Assembly (NCBI GenBank): GCA_009781815.1
Contig: WQVB01000039.1
Span: 1-8,611 of the forward strand
Reading direction: 5' to 3'
DNA: 8,611 nt
Source: Defluviitaleaceae bacterium
GTDB lineage: Bacteria > Bacillota > Clostridia > Lachnospirales > WRAX01
A program made the translations under genes and the position numbers. The first letter of the stretch is position 1. Each line of letters opens with the position of its first letter. Of this stretch, positions 1 to 6,264 are shown piece by piece. The notes under the pieces were generated by a model. The model saw only the letters and a program-made list of their open reading frames with translations, made no database searches and had not been told where the DNA came from.

Positions 1-14
1 GATTGAGCAGTCAT
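1..14 (-). CDS. 5' end of a gene leaving the window (first codons only)
   Basis: Reading leftward there is an ATG at 14-12 followed by ACT GCT CAA, giving M-T-A-Q before the window ends. An AGGAG ribosome binding site at 24-20 sits 5 nt before the ATG, and a promoter-like TTGCTG-N17-TACAAT lies upstream at 90-62. Only four codons are visible, so the product cannot be named. The call rests on start, RBS and promoter being in the right order and at good spacing. Confidence 0.5.
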
Positions 15-61
15 TTTCTCTCCTGTCGTTACAAGAATCCCCCTATGGCTTGATTATTAAC

Positions 62-90
62 ATTGTAACATCAAATATTGATTTCAGCAA
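62..90 (-). promoter_or_regulatory. Sigma-A-type promoter for the leftward gene
   Basis: On the minus strand TTGCTG (90-85) is followed by a 17-nt spacer and TACAAT (67-62). The -10 matches 5 of 6 consensus bases and the -35 only 3 of 6. It lies about 50 nt upstream of the partial gene at the left edge. A short inverted repeat TCAA-ATA-TTGA (71-81) lies in the spacer and could be an operator, but four-base arms are weak evidence. Confidence 0.5.
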
Positions 91-109
91 CAAATATTTA
101 TAAAAAATG

Positions 110-138
110 TTGACATATATAAAAATATATGATGTTAT
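110..138 (+). promoter_or_regulatory. Sigma-A-type promoter, rightward, with overlapping palindrome
   Basis: A perfect -35 TTGACA (110-115) is followed by a 17-nt spacer and TGTTAT (133-138, 4 of 6). The palindrome TGATG-TTAT-CATCA (130-143) covers the -10 and would be well placed for a repressor. The promoter is divergent from the one at 62-90. About 33 nt downstream is a strong AGGAGG site (171-176), but no normal start codon follows it. Confidence 0.55.
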
Positions 139-184
139 CATCAAATAGGTTTATATTTATAAAAAATTTTAGGAGGTGCTTTAT

Positions 185-259
185 ATAAATACTAAGAGAA
201 TAAGAATAGCAGACGATCGTTTTAGATCCCGTGTCAAGCATGGGATGGCGGAGGAGTGA
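185..259 (+). pseudogene. ORF remnant behind a promoter and RBS, running into a repeat
   Basis: After AGGAGG (171-176) the open frame continues 8 nt later from an ATA codon at 185 and reads x-NTKRIRIADDRF. It then runs directly into a palindromic repeat (225-250) and stops with TGA at 257-259. No ATG is present. The only other initiator in frame is a GTG at 176-178 that overlaps the RBS itself. I read this as the start of a former gene that lost its initiation codon and its downstream part. It could instead be a non-coding transcript, or a rare AUA-initiated short peptide. Confidence 0.3.
225..250 (-). repeat. Solo palindromic repeat (REP-like)
   Basis: The sequence runs GATCCCGTG-TCAAG-CATGGGATG with a degenerate outer end (GGCG instead of GACG). 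Arms CCCGTG and CATGGG pair with one G:T wobble around the conserved TCAAG loop (CTTGA on the other strand). It belongs to the same family as the paired elements at the right of the window, but no partner lies nearby. It forms the 3' part of the ORF remnant at 185-259. Confidence 0.75.
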
Positions 260-333
260 TAATGATCGGATATATAATGTGTTATTAGGCTTATTCTGCT
301 CTAATTTGCCACTTCAGAACACTTTACCTCTCA

Positions 334-360
334 TCATTGCGGGTCAAGCCCGCAATGACG
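334..360. repeat. Solo palindromic repeat (REP-like)
   Basis: Perfect 10-bp arms TCATTGCGGG (334-343) and CCCGCAATGA (349-358) flank the TCAAG loop, and CG completes the GATGACG-like outer end. The stem is the TTGCGGG version also found at 8215-8242. No gene is visible between this element and the terminator at 406; 251-405 otherwise shows nothing recognisable. Confidence 0.8.
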
Positions 361-405
361 AACTCAAGCGATTAAGGGAGTGCGGGAATAGTGGTGAGGA
401 TTGCT

Positions 406-444
406 AACTAAAAAACGACCTCTATGCAGGGGTCGTTTTTAGTT
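406..444 (-). terminator. Bidirectional rho-independent terminator of the ABC operon
   Basis: AACTAAAAAACGACC (406-420) pairs with GGTCGTTTTTAGTT (431-444) around a 10-nt loop, with a single bulged A. On the minus strand this gives a GC-containing stem followed by a T-run, 7 nt past the stop codon of the permease gene. The A/T-rich symmetrical arms would also allow it to work rightward, ending any transcript from the promoter at 110-138. Confidence 0.85.
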
Positions 445-450
445 ATGTTG

Positions 451-1437
451 CTATTCGGTTTTGATTGCTGCAAGGGCTGATATGCGTGTGGCACGTCTCG
501 CTGGCAAAAAGCCCGAGATAAGACCTACAGCCACTGAAAATATCAACGCTAAAAGATATAGCCATTGGGGGATAAAGCTGACTATAGAGCCTGCTGTGTC
601 CATCTGCATCCAAGGGGGCAAGCCGCCGCCAAAAAGGTCGATGTTGCCAGCGTTGTTAAGTGCGTAAGACACACCTGCAGAGGCTGCAAGGCCAACAAGA
701 CCGCCTATAGCACCTATAAAGGCCGCCTCCAGCAAGAATAGTCGCCTTACGTCTTTAACAGATGCACCTATAACTTTCATAACGCCTATTTCTTTTGTAC
801 GCTCATATATAGACATTATCATGGTGTTGGCGATGCCGATGGCAGCAACAACTAAAGATACAATGCCCGTCGCTAAAAGTAGGTTTTGAAGTGTGCGGGT
901 AGATTCCATTTGGCTTAAAACCAGCTGGGCTTCAAACCACATTGAGTTTTCGTTTATGCCCATAGCTATCAAGTCGTCTACCACAGTTTGGATATTGTTT
1001 GGGTGGTCTACAAGAGCGATTATTTGGCGAAAGCCTTCAGGATCGTTAGCGATCATCATGCCGCCATCACCCATAAAAATCATGCCACCGCCACCACCGC
1101 CCATGTTTTCACGGTCTCTCCACTCTTGCTCATCAGCTTGAATTTGGAGGAGTTGATCTAAGGGCATAAAGATACTGTTTGATGCCATCCAATCATCACT
1201 AGAGGCTAAAATACCTCTACCTTCAACAATATAAGGGCGAACAGCTGCAGTGCCGCCAGTAGGGGCACCTCCAGGTGGTGAGGGCTGGCCAAACTCAGGC
1301 CTGTAAGACATCCTAAGGGGCTGCCCTAGCAGGTCTACGGTGTTTTCTACGCCCATCATGCCCATCATCCAAGGGTCTCTAACGTTTTGGTTGCGGGGGT
1401 TTAAAAAACGAGATTGTACATTTGCACCAAAAATCAT
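451..1437 (-). CDS. C-terminal fragment of MacB-like permease (FtsX domain)
   Basis: The frame reopens after the TAG; its first ATG is at 1437, giving 328 residues. No ribosome binding site precedes this ATG, so independent translation is doubtful. Residues 1-180 complete the extracytoplasmic domain, including a low-complexity stretch at about 113-128 (GGGGGG, GDGGMM). Residues 187-210, 236-260 and 291-312 are membrane helices. Between the first two lies the FtsX signature YERTKEIGVMKVIGAS, the cytoplasmic loop that couples to the ATPase. The C-terminus FLPARRATRISALAAIK is typical of MacB-family permeases. Absence of decay in this half argues that loss of function, if real, is recent. Confidence 0.75.
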   Translation of the reverse strand: MIFGANVQSRFLNPRNQNVRDPWMMGMMGVENTVDLLGQPLRMSYRPEFGQPSPPGGAPTGGTAAVRPYIVEGRGILASSDDWMASNSIFMPLDQLLQIQADEQEWRDRENMGGGGGGMIFMGDGGMMIANDPEGFRQIIALVDHPNNIQTVVDDLIAMGINENSMWFEAQLVLSQMESTRTLQNLLLATGIVSLVVAAIGIANTMIMSIYERTKEIGVMKVIGASVKDVRRLFLLEAAFIGAIGGLVGLAASAGVSYALNNAGNIDLFGGGLPPWMQMDTAGSIVSFIPQWLYLLALIFSVAVGLISGFLPARRATRISALAAIKTE

Positions 1438-1443
1438 TTGAAG

Positions 1444-1881
1444 CTAATCGCTATCAAGGTCAAAGCCGTAGCCTTGCTCGATATGCATGCCCAAAGGCTC
1501 CATGGCTTCAGGCAGTATGCCCACCACATCAACCCAATTGGCGATATAGTTGCCAGACATTACGGTTAAGCTCCACATATCCACAATAGGTGTGGCTACA
1601 CGCACGTTTTCCATAGCGTTTATGCGGTTTACAACATCCATGTTAAGGTCGGTTATTTGCCCTGGCTCTGGTTGCCAGTTTTGGTGTATGTTTATACGTA
1701 GAGCTCTCGGGCCCATTGCCTCTATTTGCTCTTCAAAGTTTATATTAACGGCAACGCCAAGGCTTATCATCACGGTGATGGAGGTAGCTCCGATAACTAC
1801 CCCCAAAACGGTGAGGATTGTACGCATTTTGCGTTTTAGCATGTTACGCAATGCCATTGAAAAAAGGTCGGTTAAACGCAT
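1444..1881 (-). CDS. N-terminal fragment of MacB-like permease
   Basis: A 145-residue product ends at the premature TAG. Residues 1-20 form a basic amphipathic start (LFSMALRNMLKRKMR), followed by the first membrane helix at about 21-45 (TILTVLGVVIGATSITVMIS), the usual opening of MacB/FtsX permeases. The rest is the beginning of the extracytoplasmic MacB core domain and stops at GYGFDLDSD, in mid-domain. The start is ATG with AGGAGG 6 nt before it. Alone it has one membrane helix and lacks the FtsX domain that contacts the ATPase, so it is unlikely to transport anything. Confidence 0.75.
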   Translation of the reverse strand: MRLTDLFSMALRNMLKRKMRTILTVLGVVIGATSITVMISLGVAVNINFEEQIEAMGPRALRINIHQNWQPEPGQITDLNMDVVNRINAMENVRVATPIVDMWSLTVMSGNYIANWVDVVGILPEAMEPLGMHIEQGYGFDLDSD

Positions 1882-1897
1882 TTGTTACCTCCTGACC

Positions 1898-4312
1898 TTA
1901 TAAGTCATCATCGTTGTCATCATTATGGCTATTTTTACGCTTTACAAGGATTATAATAACCACAGCCGCACCAGCTAAAACAACGCCAGCAGCAGCGATA
2001 ACCCACGGGTTGGTAAACCAAGAGCCGTCAGAATCTTCTTCGCCCCAGGGGTCATCCCACCCGCCACCAAAGCCATCATCTGGAGGGAAGCGGTCTCCGC
2101 CACCAAAGCCCATGTCGCCACCAAAGCCGCCCATAACATCAACCACGAAGGATTGGCGGATTTCATGCTGCTCTGCCATTTCATCTTCAAATGTGGCTAT
2201 CATATACACAGTTTGAGGGCCAGGCTCCATCGGGGTGATGTTTGACCAAAAGCTGCCGCTGTGGCCTGATTGCACGTGGCCAAACATTTCATCCGCCCTT
2301 GAGGTGTCAAAGCCATCACCCTCAAAACGCACACGAAGGTTAAAAAGGGTAGAGCGGCCTGTGTTGCTGGCGTTAAAGTTAAGGTGTATAGGCATGCCCA
2401 TAGACCAAGAATCTGGGATGTTAGGGTCGCCAAGCTCAAGGCGGCTTGTTTGTCGCACGTTTACGCCGATGTTTTGCGAGATGGTGTGGGTGCCGCCGTT
2501 TTGGTCTTCATATTCAAAAGTTACACGTATTGTATGTGCCATTGCTGGTGCATCTGGTATGGCAAAAAGCCTTAAATGGTGGTTGTGGGTGCTTCTTGAG
2601 CCTATGCGGTCGATAAAGAAGGTGTTTGACGCACCCACAGGCACAAACACGGCCGACGGGGCAGATTGAGTGCCGCCCCCAGGGGAAGAAACGGTACCCA
2701 TAACCTCCCATGTAACTCTAATGTTTTGCACCGCTAGATTGGCATGGGTGTTTTGGAAGGTGAGGAAGATGTCAAACTCGCTATTTGCCATAACTATGCC
2801 TGGGTCTACCGTAAAGTCGCTAATTATGATATGCGGGGTAGAGGCTGGGTCGTCGTTATCATCATCCCTTTCAGGGGAGTATACTAACATGCCGCTAGAC
2901 TGCTCAAAGCTTTGCCTTGCCGTGTTTCTACCATCGAGATAAGACACTTCAAAAAGGATATTATGAAAGTTTGACGTGGCAGCTGATGTGGGTGCAAAGG
3001 CAAAGTTAAATGTATGGCTTGCCCCTGGCTCTAAAAGCTGCAAGGTTTGCATGCTTGCAAGGCGAGGCACTAAGCCAGCCTCTGGGCTAGACTGTAGGCG
3101 GATGCTTGTAGCCTCACCTGCACCAGTGTTTGTAACGGTTATGGCAAAGTTGCCTTGCTGACCGCTTAAAAATTGACCAGTGGGGGAGGAGATGGCGGTT
3201 ATTTGAAGGCGGCCTTCTTCTCTAGCGTTATCACCAGCTTGCACGCTTACAAAAACTGTTGCCGCATCGGTTATAAGCTCTCTATCAAGGCCATCATAGC
3301 GAAGGTTTAGGGTGATGGAGTATGAAGCCGTGTCAATATCCTCCAAAGGTATAAAGCTAAAAGACACGGTGTGAGAAGCCCCGGCAGGTATTCTGCCCAC
3401 AAAAACTGTAGCGGGGGAGGTGGCCATAAAGTTATCCGCAAAGGCTGATGTGCTTAACTGCACGTTATGAGCCGCCACACTTGATGTGTTTTGAAGGGTG
3501 GTTGTGATGGTGAATGGCTCCCCAGCTCTAACGGCAGCTGTGGGCATTTCAAAATTAGACATGATTATGCGAGGGGCATCTTCACTATCGTCTTCTGATT
3601 GGTCTACCCTAACAGGCAGTATCAGCTCTACAAATTGTAAAACATCTATATTGTTTCTAAAAGAAAGCTCAAAAGGTATATTTGCCGTTTCAACCGCTGT
3701 GTCTCTATGAGGGGTTATGGCAAGCTGTATGGTGCGGTTGGTGTTGCCGTTAAGGTTAAAGGTGGATGTAGAGCCATGCACGGCCACGTCAAAGTTTTGG
3801 TTGGGCATAGCCCTTGGCATAAGCTCTATTTGGCGGGCTTGGTGGTTTGAAGAGTTGCGGATGACTATATCCACAACGGTGGTTACACCTGGTGTTAAAT
3901 CTACAACCTGGGTGGGGGAGACGATATGAAAAGTCGCATTTTGAGCAGGTGCTTGAGCTACAACGATAGTAACCAAAACTGTATCGGTGAAATATGCACC
4001 GCCTTCATTCCATACAAAGCTTAGAGATTCGGTAAAGGTTCGCCCGATATGCTCGTTTTCTATATTTATTGTTAGTTGGCTGTTGCCTCCAGATACAGCG
4101 GTGGCTTGCGTTACAACACTTGTAGGTGCTGCAAGCCTAGCACCGTTTGGCACGTCGCCAACGCTTATGGTATGCACATGGGTGCCAGGCCCAGCTATGC
4201 TTATGCTTTGGGCAAAAACGCTTTGAACGCCAAAGGCACCAAAAACGCTAAACACCATTAAAAAAGCTAAAACTCTAGCGGTGAATTTGGTCATCTTACT
4301 TTTCTTATTCAT
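1898..4312 (-). CDS. Secreted, membrane-anchored CARDB/NEW3-like multi-domain protein of an ABC operon
   Basis: An 804-residue surface protein. An N-terminal signal peptide (about 1-35, basic then hydrophobic, ending SVFA-QS) is followed by about five Ig-like beta-sandwich units at roughly 126-238, 248-358, 368-478, 493-620 and 626-728. Each carries the pattern of CARDB/NEW3-type domains (xFxITVTNTGxxxAxxIRLxxS, with LQNTSS, FQNTH or ASNTG variants). A Gly/Asp-rich linker (about 728-766) leads to a membrane helix at about 768-790, a KRK stop-transfer and an acidic tail (DDNDDDL). Such proteins sit outside the membrane and bind carbohydrate or protein surfaces or scaffold partners; its ligand is unknown. 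ATG at 4312 is chosen because AGGAGG lies 9 nt upstream; the in-frame GTG at 4318 is only 3 nt away from it. It overlaps the ATPase gene by 8 nt, implying coupling. It may act like the extracytoplasmic accessory subunit of a MacAB-type exporter. Confidence 0.8.
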   Translation of the reverse strand: MNKKSKMTKFTARVLAFLMVFSVFGAFGVQSVFAQSISIAGPGTHVHTISVGDVPNGARLAAPTSVVTQATAVSGGNSQLTINIENEHIGRTFTESLSFVWNEGGAYFTDTVLVTIVVAQAPAQNATFHIVSPTQVVDLTPGVTTVVDIVIRNSSNHQARQIELMPRAMPNQNFDVAVHGSTSTFNLNGNTNRTIQLAITPHRDTAVETANIPFELSFRNNIDVLQFVELILPVRVDQSEDDSEDAPRIIMSNFEMPTAAVRAGEPFTITTTLQNTSSVAAHNVQLSTSAFADNFMATSPATVFVGRIPAGASHTVSFSFIPLEDIDTASYSITLNLRYDGLDRELITDAATVFVSVQAGDNAREEGRLQITAISSPTGQFLSGQQGNFAITVTNTGAGEATSIRLQSSPEAGLVPRLASMQTLQLLEPGASHTFNFAFAPTSAATSNFHNILFEVSYLDGRNTARQSFEQSSGMLVYSPERDDDNDDPASTPHIIISDFTVDPGIVMANSEFDIFLTFQNTHANLAVQNIRVTWEVMGTVSSPGGGTQSAPSAVFVPVGASNTFFIDRIGSRSTHNHHLRLFAIPDAPAMAHTIRVTFEYEDQNGGTHTISQNIGVNVRQTSRLELGDPNIPDSWSMGMPIHLNFNASNTGRSTLFNLRVRFEGDGFDTSRADEMFGHVQSGHSGSFWSNITPMEPGPQTVYMIATFEDEMAEQHEIRQSFVVDVMGGFGGDMGFGGGDRFPPDDGFGGGWDDPWGEEDSDGSWFTNPWVIAAAGVVLAGAAVVIIILVKRKNSHNDDNDDDL

Positions 4313-5048
4313 TAACACTAACCTCCTGTTGGAATGTGATTTTACTTGCTGATACGTCCTCGGTTTTTTCTATTTTGCCGTCTCTTATGTAGATGATTTC
4401 ATCACAATAGACGGATAGCTCTAGGTTGTGAGTTACCAAAATCATGGTTTGGTTATGTTTTTTCGCCAAGCCGCAAATAAGGTTCATCATCTCTTCCGTC
4501 GTTTTTGTATCTAGGTTGCCCGTTGGCTCATCTGCAAAGACAATCTCAGGTTGGTTAACAAAAGCACGGGCGATAGACACACGCTGCTGTTGGCCGCCAG
4601 AAAGTTGAGAAGGCTTATGTTTATAACGCTTAGCAAGGCCTACGGCTTTTAGCATATCTACTGCTTTTTCTGTGCGTATTTTTTTGGGTGTACGCCTAAA
4701 AATAAGGGGTAAAGTGGTGTTTTCAAGGGCGGTTAGGGTTGGCATAAGGTTGTATGATTGAAATATAAACCCTATATACCGCTGGCGAAAAATAGCAAGC
4801 TTTTTCTCGCTCATTTTTTCGATACTTTTGCCTTTAAAAACAATCTCGCCTTTTGTTGGCTTTTCAAGGCCTGCAATAATGTTTAGCAAAGTAGATTTGC
4901 CAGAGCCCGAAACCCCTAAAAGACAATAAATTTTGCCTTTTTTAAGGTCTAGGTTTACATTATCTAAAGCTACAATTTTTTCGTCGCCCATTTTATATAT
5001 TTTATGTACGCCATTAAGCTTGACTATTGTTTCTAAATTATTGGACAA
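4305..5048 (-). CDS. ABC transporter ATP-binding protein, MacB/LolD/FtsE-like family
   Basis: A 247-residue cytoplasmic ATPase with a complete set of motifs: Walker A GVSGSGKST (45-53), Q-loop FQSYNLMP (Q97), signature LSGGQQQR (149-156), Walker B IVFADE (169-174), D-loop GNLD and switch histidine in LVTHN (H207). The ADEPTGNLD string is typical of the MacB/LolD/YknY/SalX group that energises FtsX-fold permeases. The start is TTG at 5048 because AGGAGG lies 8 nt before it; the upstream in-frame GTG (5057) overlaps that RBS. It is the first gene of the operon with the CARDB-like protein and the permease. The ATPase appears intact although its permease is interrupted. Substrate cannot be inferred; this group exports peptides, antibiotics or lipoproteins, or performs mechanotransmission. 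Confidence 0.9.
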   Translation of the reverse strand: MSNNLETIVKLNGVHKIYKMGDEKIVALDNVNLDLKKGKIYCLLGVSGSGKSTLLNIIAGLEKPTKGEIVFKGKSIEKMSEKKLAIFRQRYIGFIFQSYNLMPTLTALENTTLPLIFRRTPKKIRTEKAVDMLKAVGLAKRYKHKPSQLSGGQQQRVSIARAFVNQPEIVFADEPTGNLDTKTTEEMMNLICGLAKKHNQTMILVTHNLELSVYCDEIIYIRDGKIEKTEDVSASKITFQQEVSVNE

Positions 5049-5083
5049 TAAAAACACCTCCTAGAGCTTATACGCAAATAAGA

Positions 5084-5112
5084 ATAATAAAGTTCCATGA
5101 TTGTTTAGAAAA
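5084..5112 (-). promoter_or_regulatory. Possible promoter of the ABC operon
   Basis: On the minus strand TTTTCT (5112-5107) and TATTAT (5089-5084) are 17 nt apart, about 36 nt upstream of the TTG start. The -10 matches 5 of 6 consensus bases, the -35 only 3 of 6. The A/T-rich stretch 5058-5140 between the ATPase gene and the repeat element is the only room for an operon promoter. Confidence 0.35.
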
Positions 5113-5140
5113 TATTAGTTATTTTTTATTGATGATTGAT

Positions 5141-5349
5141 TAAAGCCGTCATCCCGTGTTTACGTCAGTCTCATTTACCACTGTAGGGAACGCATTTATG
5201 CGTTCCGCCTTGCCTTACTGAAGGATAAAGAGGTGCAAATCCAATAACGGAATGGATAAGCTTTTGTTGCAGGCAAGCTGCAAGTCAGCCAAGGATCCAT
5301 TCCCTACAAGGTCAAATTAGGTTGACATAAACACGGGATGACGGCTTTA
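5141..5349. mobile_element. 209-bp MITE-like element with long terminal inverted repeats
   Basis: The ends are inverted copies. The outer 27 bp (5141-5167 and 5323-5349) differ at one position, and the similarity extends with about 8 mismatches over 50 bp to 5190 and 5300. Excluding the outermost TA, the element is bounded by TA on both sides (TA-AAGCCG ... CGGCTT-TA), as with TA-targeting transposons. The interior has no coding capacity but three hairpins: GGAACGCAT-TT-ATGCGTTCC (5187-5206), TTGCAG-GCAAG-CTGCAA (5267-5283), and GGAATGGAT/ATCCATTCC (5249-5257/5295-5303). It lies 9 nt past the pyrD stop and may limit readthrough into the ABC operon. The outer motif CGTCATCCCGTG is shared with the REP-like repeats elsewhere in the window. 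No transposase is present, so it would depend on one elsewhere. Confidence 0.75.
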
Positions 5350-5358
5350 GAGTAAAAC

Positions 5359-6264
5359 CTAATGTGCTGCACCCGTCAGCTCTACAACGTCATCTATACC
5401 ATGCTTTTCCATATAAGCTTCGATATCCTCGATAACCTCCAAAGCCGCACGAGGGTTGATAAAATGAGCCATACCAACACCCACAGCCGTTGCCCCTGCC
5501 ATCAAAAACTCTATAGCATCTTCTCCAGTCATAATGCCCCCCATGCCGATTATGGGGATGTTGACGGCCTTGTAAGCTTGATAAACACATCTCAAAGCAA
5601 TAGGCTTAATAGCAGGGCCTGAAAGCCCCCCCATAGCACTTGCTAAAATAGGCTTTCTTGTTTCTATATTTATTCGCATTGCAGAGACGGAGTTGATCAA
5701 AGACAAGGCACAAGCCCCGCCAGCCTCTGCCGCCTTGGCTATTTCGGCTATGTCGGTTACGTTTGGGGTAAGCTTTGCTATAACGGGCAGGTTTGTAACT
5801 TTTTTTACCTTGGCAAGCACGCTTTCGGTCCATTTTGTATTTTGTGCGAAACGAAACCCGCCTAAATCATCACTTTTGCAAGCTAAATTAAGCTCTAGCA
5901 TATGTATGCCAGATGCCTCTTCAAGCCTTCTCGCCACCTCGACAAAATCATTTTCTTCTCTAGCACAAATATTAACGATAATGGCAGTATCAAGCTTTTT
6001 AAAATAGGGTATGTCTCGCTGTATAAACTCATCAATACCTGGGTTTTGCAAGCCTATAGAGTGAACCATGCCGCCATAAGTTTCAGCTATGCGAGGCGTT
6101 TGGCTGCCCTTCCAAGGCTTTGCAGACACACTTTTTGTGGTTAAAGCTCCAAGCTTGGAAAAATCCACATAAGGGCTATACTCTTTGCCGCTATTAACCG
6201 TACCAGATGCGGTTGTTACTGGGTTTTTCCACTCTATACCTGCTATATTAATATTTAGTTTCAT
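5359..6264 (-). CDS. pyrD: Dihydroorotate dehydrogenase, class 1B catalytic subunit
   Basis: This is the FMN-bearing subunit that oxidises dihydroorotate to orotate in pyrimidine synthesis, working with PyrK. It has 301 residues (family about 300). Visible family features are KNPVTTASGT near the N-terminus, SIGLQNPGIDEF (about 69-80), ELNLAC with the expected catalytic cysteine at C129, KLTPNVTD with the FMN-contacting lysine, SLIN, GGLSGPAIKPIALR (about 212-225) and the phosphate-binding GMGGI and AGATAVGVG. The cysteine motif reads NLACKS, not the usual NxSCPN, so the orotate-contacting Asn after Cys-Pro is missing. ATG at 6264 gives the classic ATGA overlap with the pyrK stop. A GTG at 6270 with AAAGGAG 5 nt upstream is an alternative start. 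Dihydropyrimidine dehydrogenase (PreA-like) is less likely given the PyrK partner. Confidence 0.9.
   Translation of the reverse strand: MKLNINIAGIEWKNPVTTASGTVNSGKEYSPYVDFSKLGALTTKSVSAKPWKGSQTPRIAETYGGMVHSIGLQNPGIDEFIQRDIPYFKKLDTAIIVNICAREENDFVEVARRLEEASGIHMLELNLACKSDDLGGFRFAQNTKWTESVLAKVKKVTNLPVIAKLTPNVTDIAEIAKAAEAGGACALSLINSVSAMRINIETRKPILASAMGGLSGPAIKPIALRCVYQAYKAVNIPIIGMGGIMTGEDAIEFLMAGATAVGVGMAHFINPRAALEVIEDIEAYMEKHGIDDVVELTGAAH

Larger units (their letters stand above)
451..1881 (-). pseudogene. MacB/FtsX-type ABC permease gene interrupted by an in-frame TAG
   Basis: Read as one frame this is a 476-codon permease broken only by TAG at 1446-1444. The frame is not shifted: codons read GAT AGC GAT TAG CTT CAA ATG. 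Sequence before and after the stop fits one MacB-type protein: N-terminal helix, extracytoplasmic domain, then three C-terminal helices of an FtsX domain. One base change from GAG, CAG or AAG would explain the TAG. The gene starts at ATG 1881 with AGGAGG 6 nt upstream, lies 16 nt after the CARDB-like gene, and ends at TAG 453-451 just before a terminator. It is third in an operon with its ATPase (4305-5048). Options are nonsense mutation, sequencing or assembly error, readthrough or recoded TAG. I favour a recent nonsense mutation or error, because both flanks remain intact. Confidence 0.8.

Noticed and set aside
461..1141. Plus-strand open frames opposite the permease
   Set aside because: They are antisense to clear FtsX-domain coding sequence and have no RBS or family resemblance.
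1914..4261. Several plus-strand open frames of 60-144 codons opposite the CARDB-like gene
   Set aside because: They lie antisense to a gene with signal peptide, repeated domains and a membrane anchor, lack ribosome binding sites, and read as low-complexity shadow translations.
5049..5057. GTG start at 5057 for the ABC ATPase
   Set aside because: It overlaps the AGGAGG ribosome binding site; TTG at 5048 has ideal spacing.
5322..5327. TTGACA within the right end of the 209-bp element as a plus-strand promoter
   Set aside because: No -10 lies at suitable spacing and no plus-strand gene follows; the bases belong to the inverted repeat.
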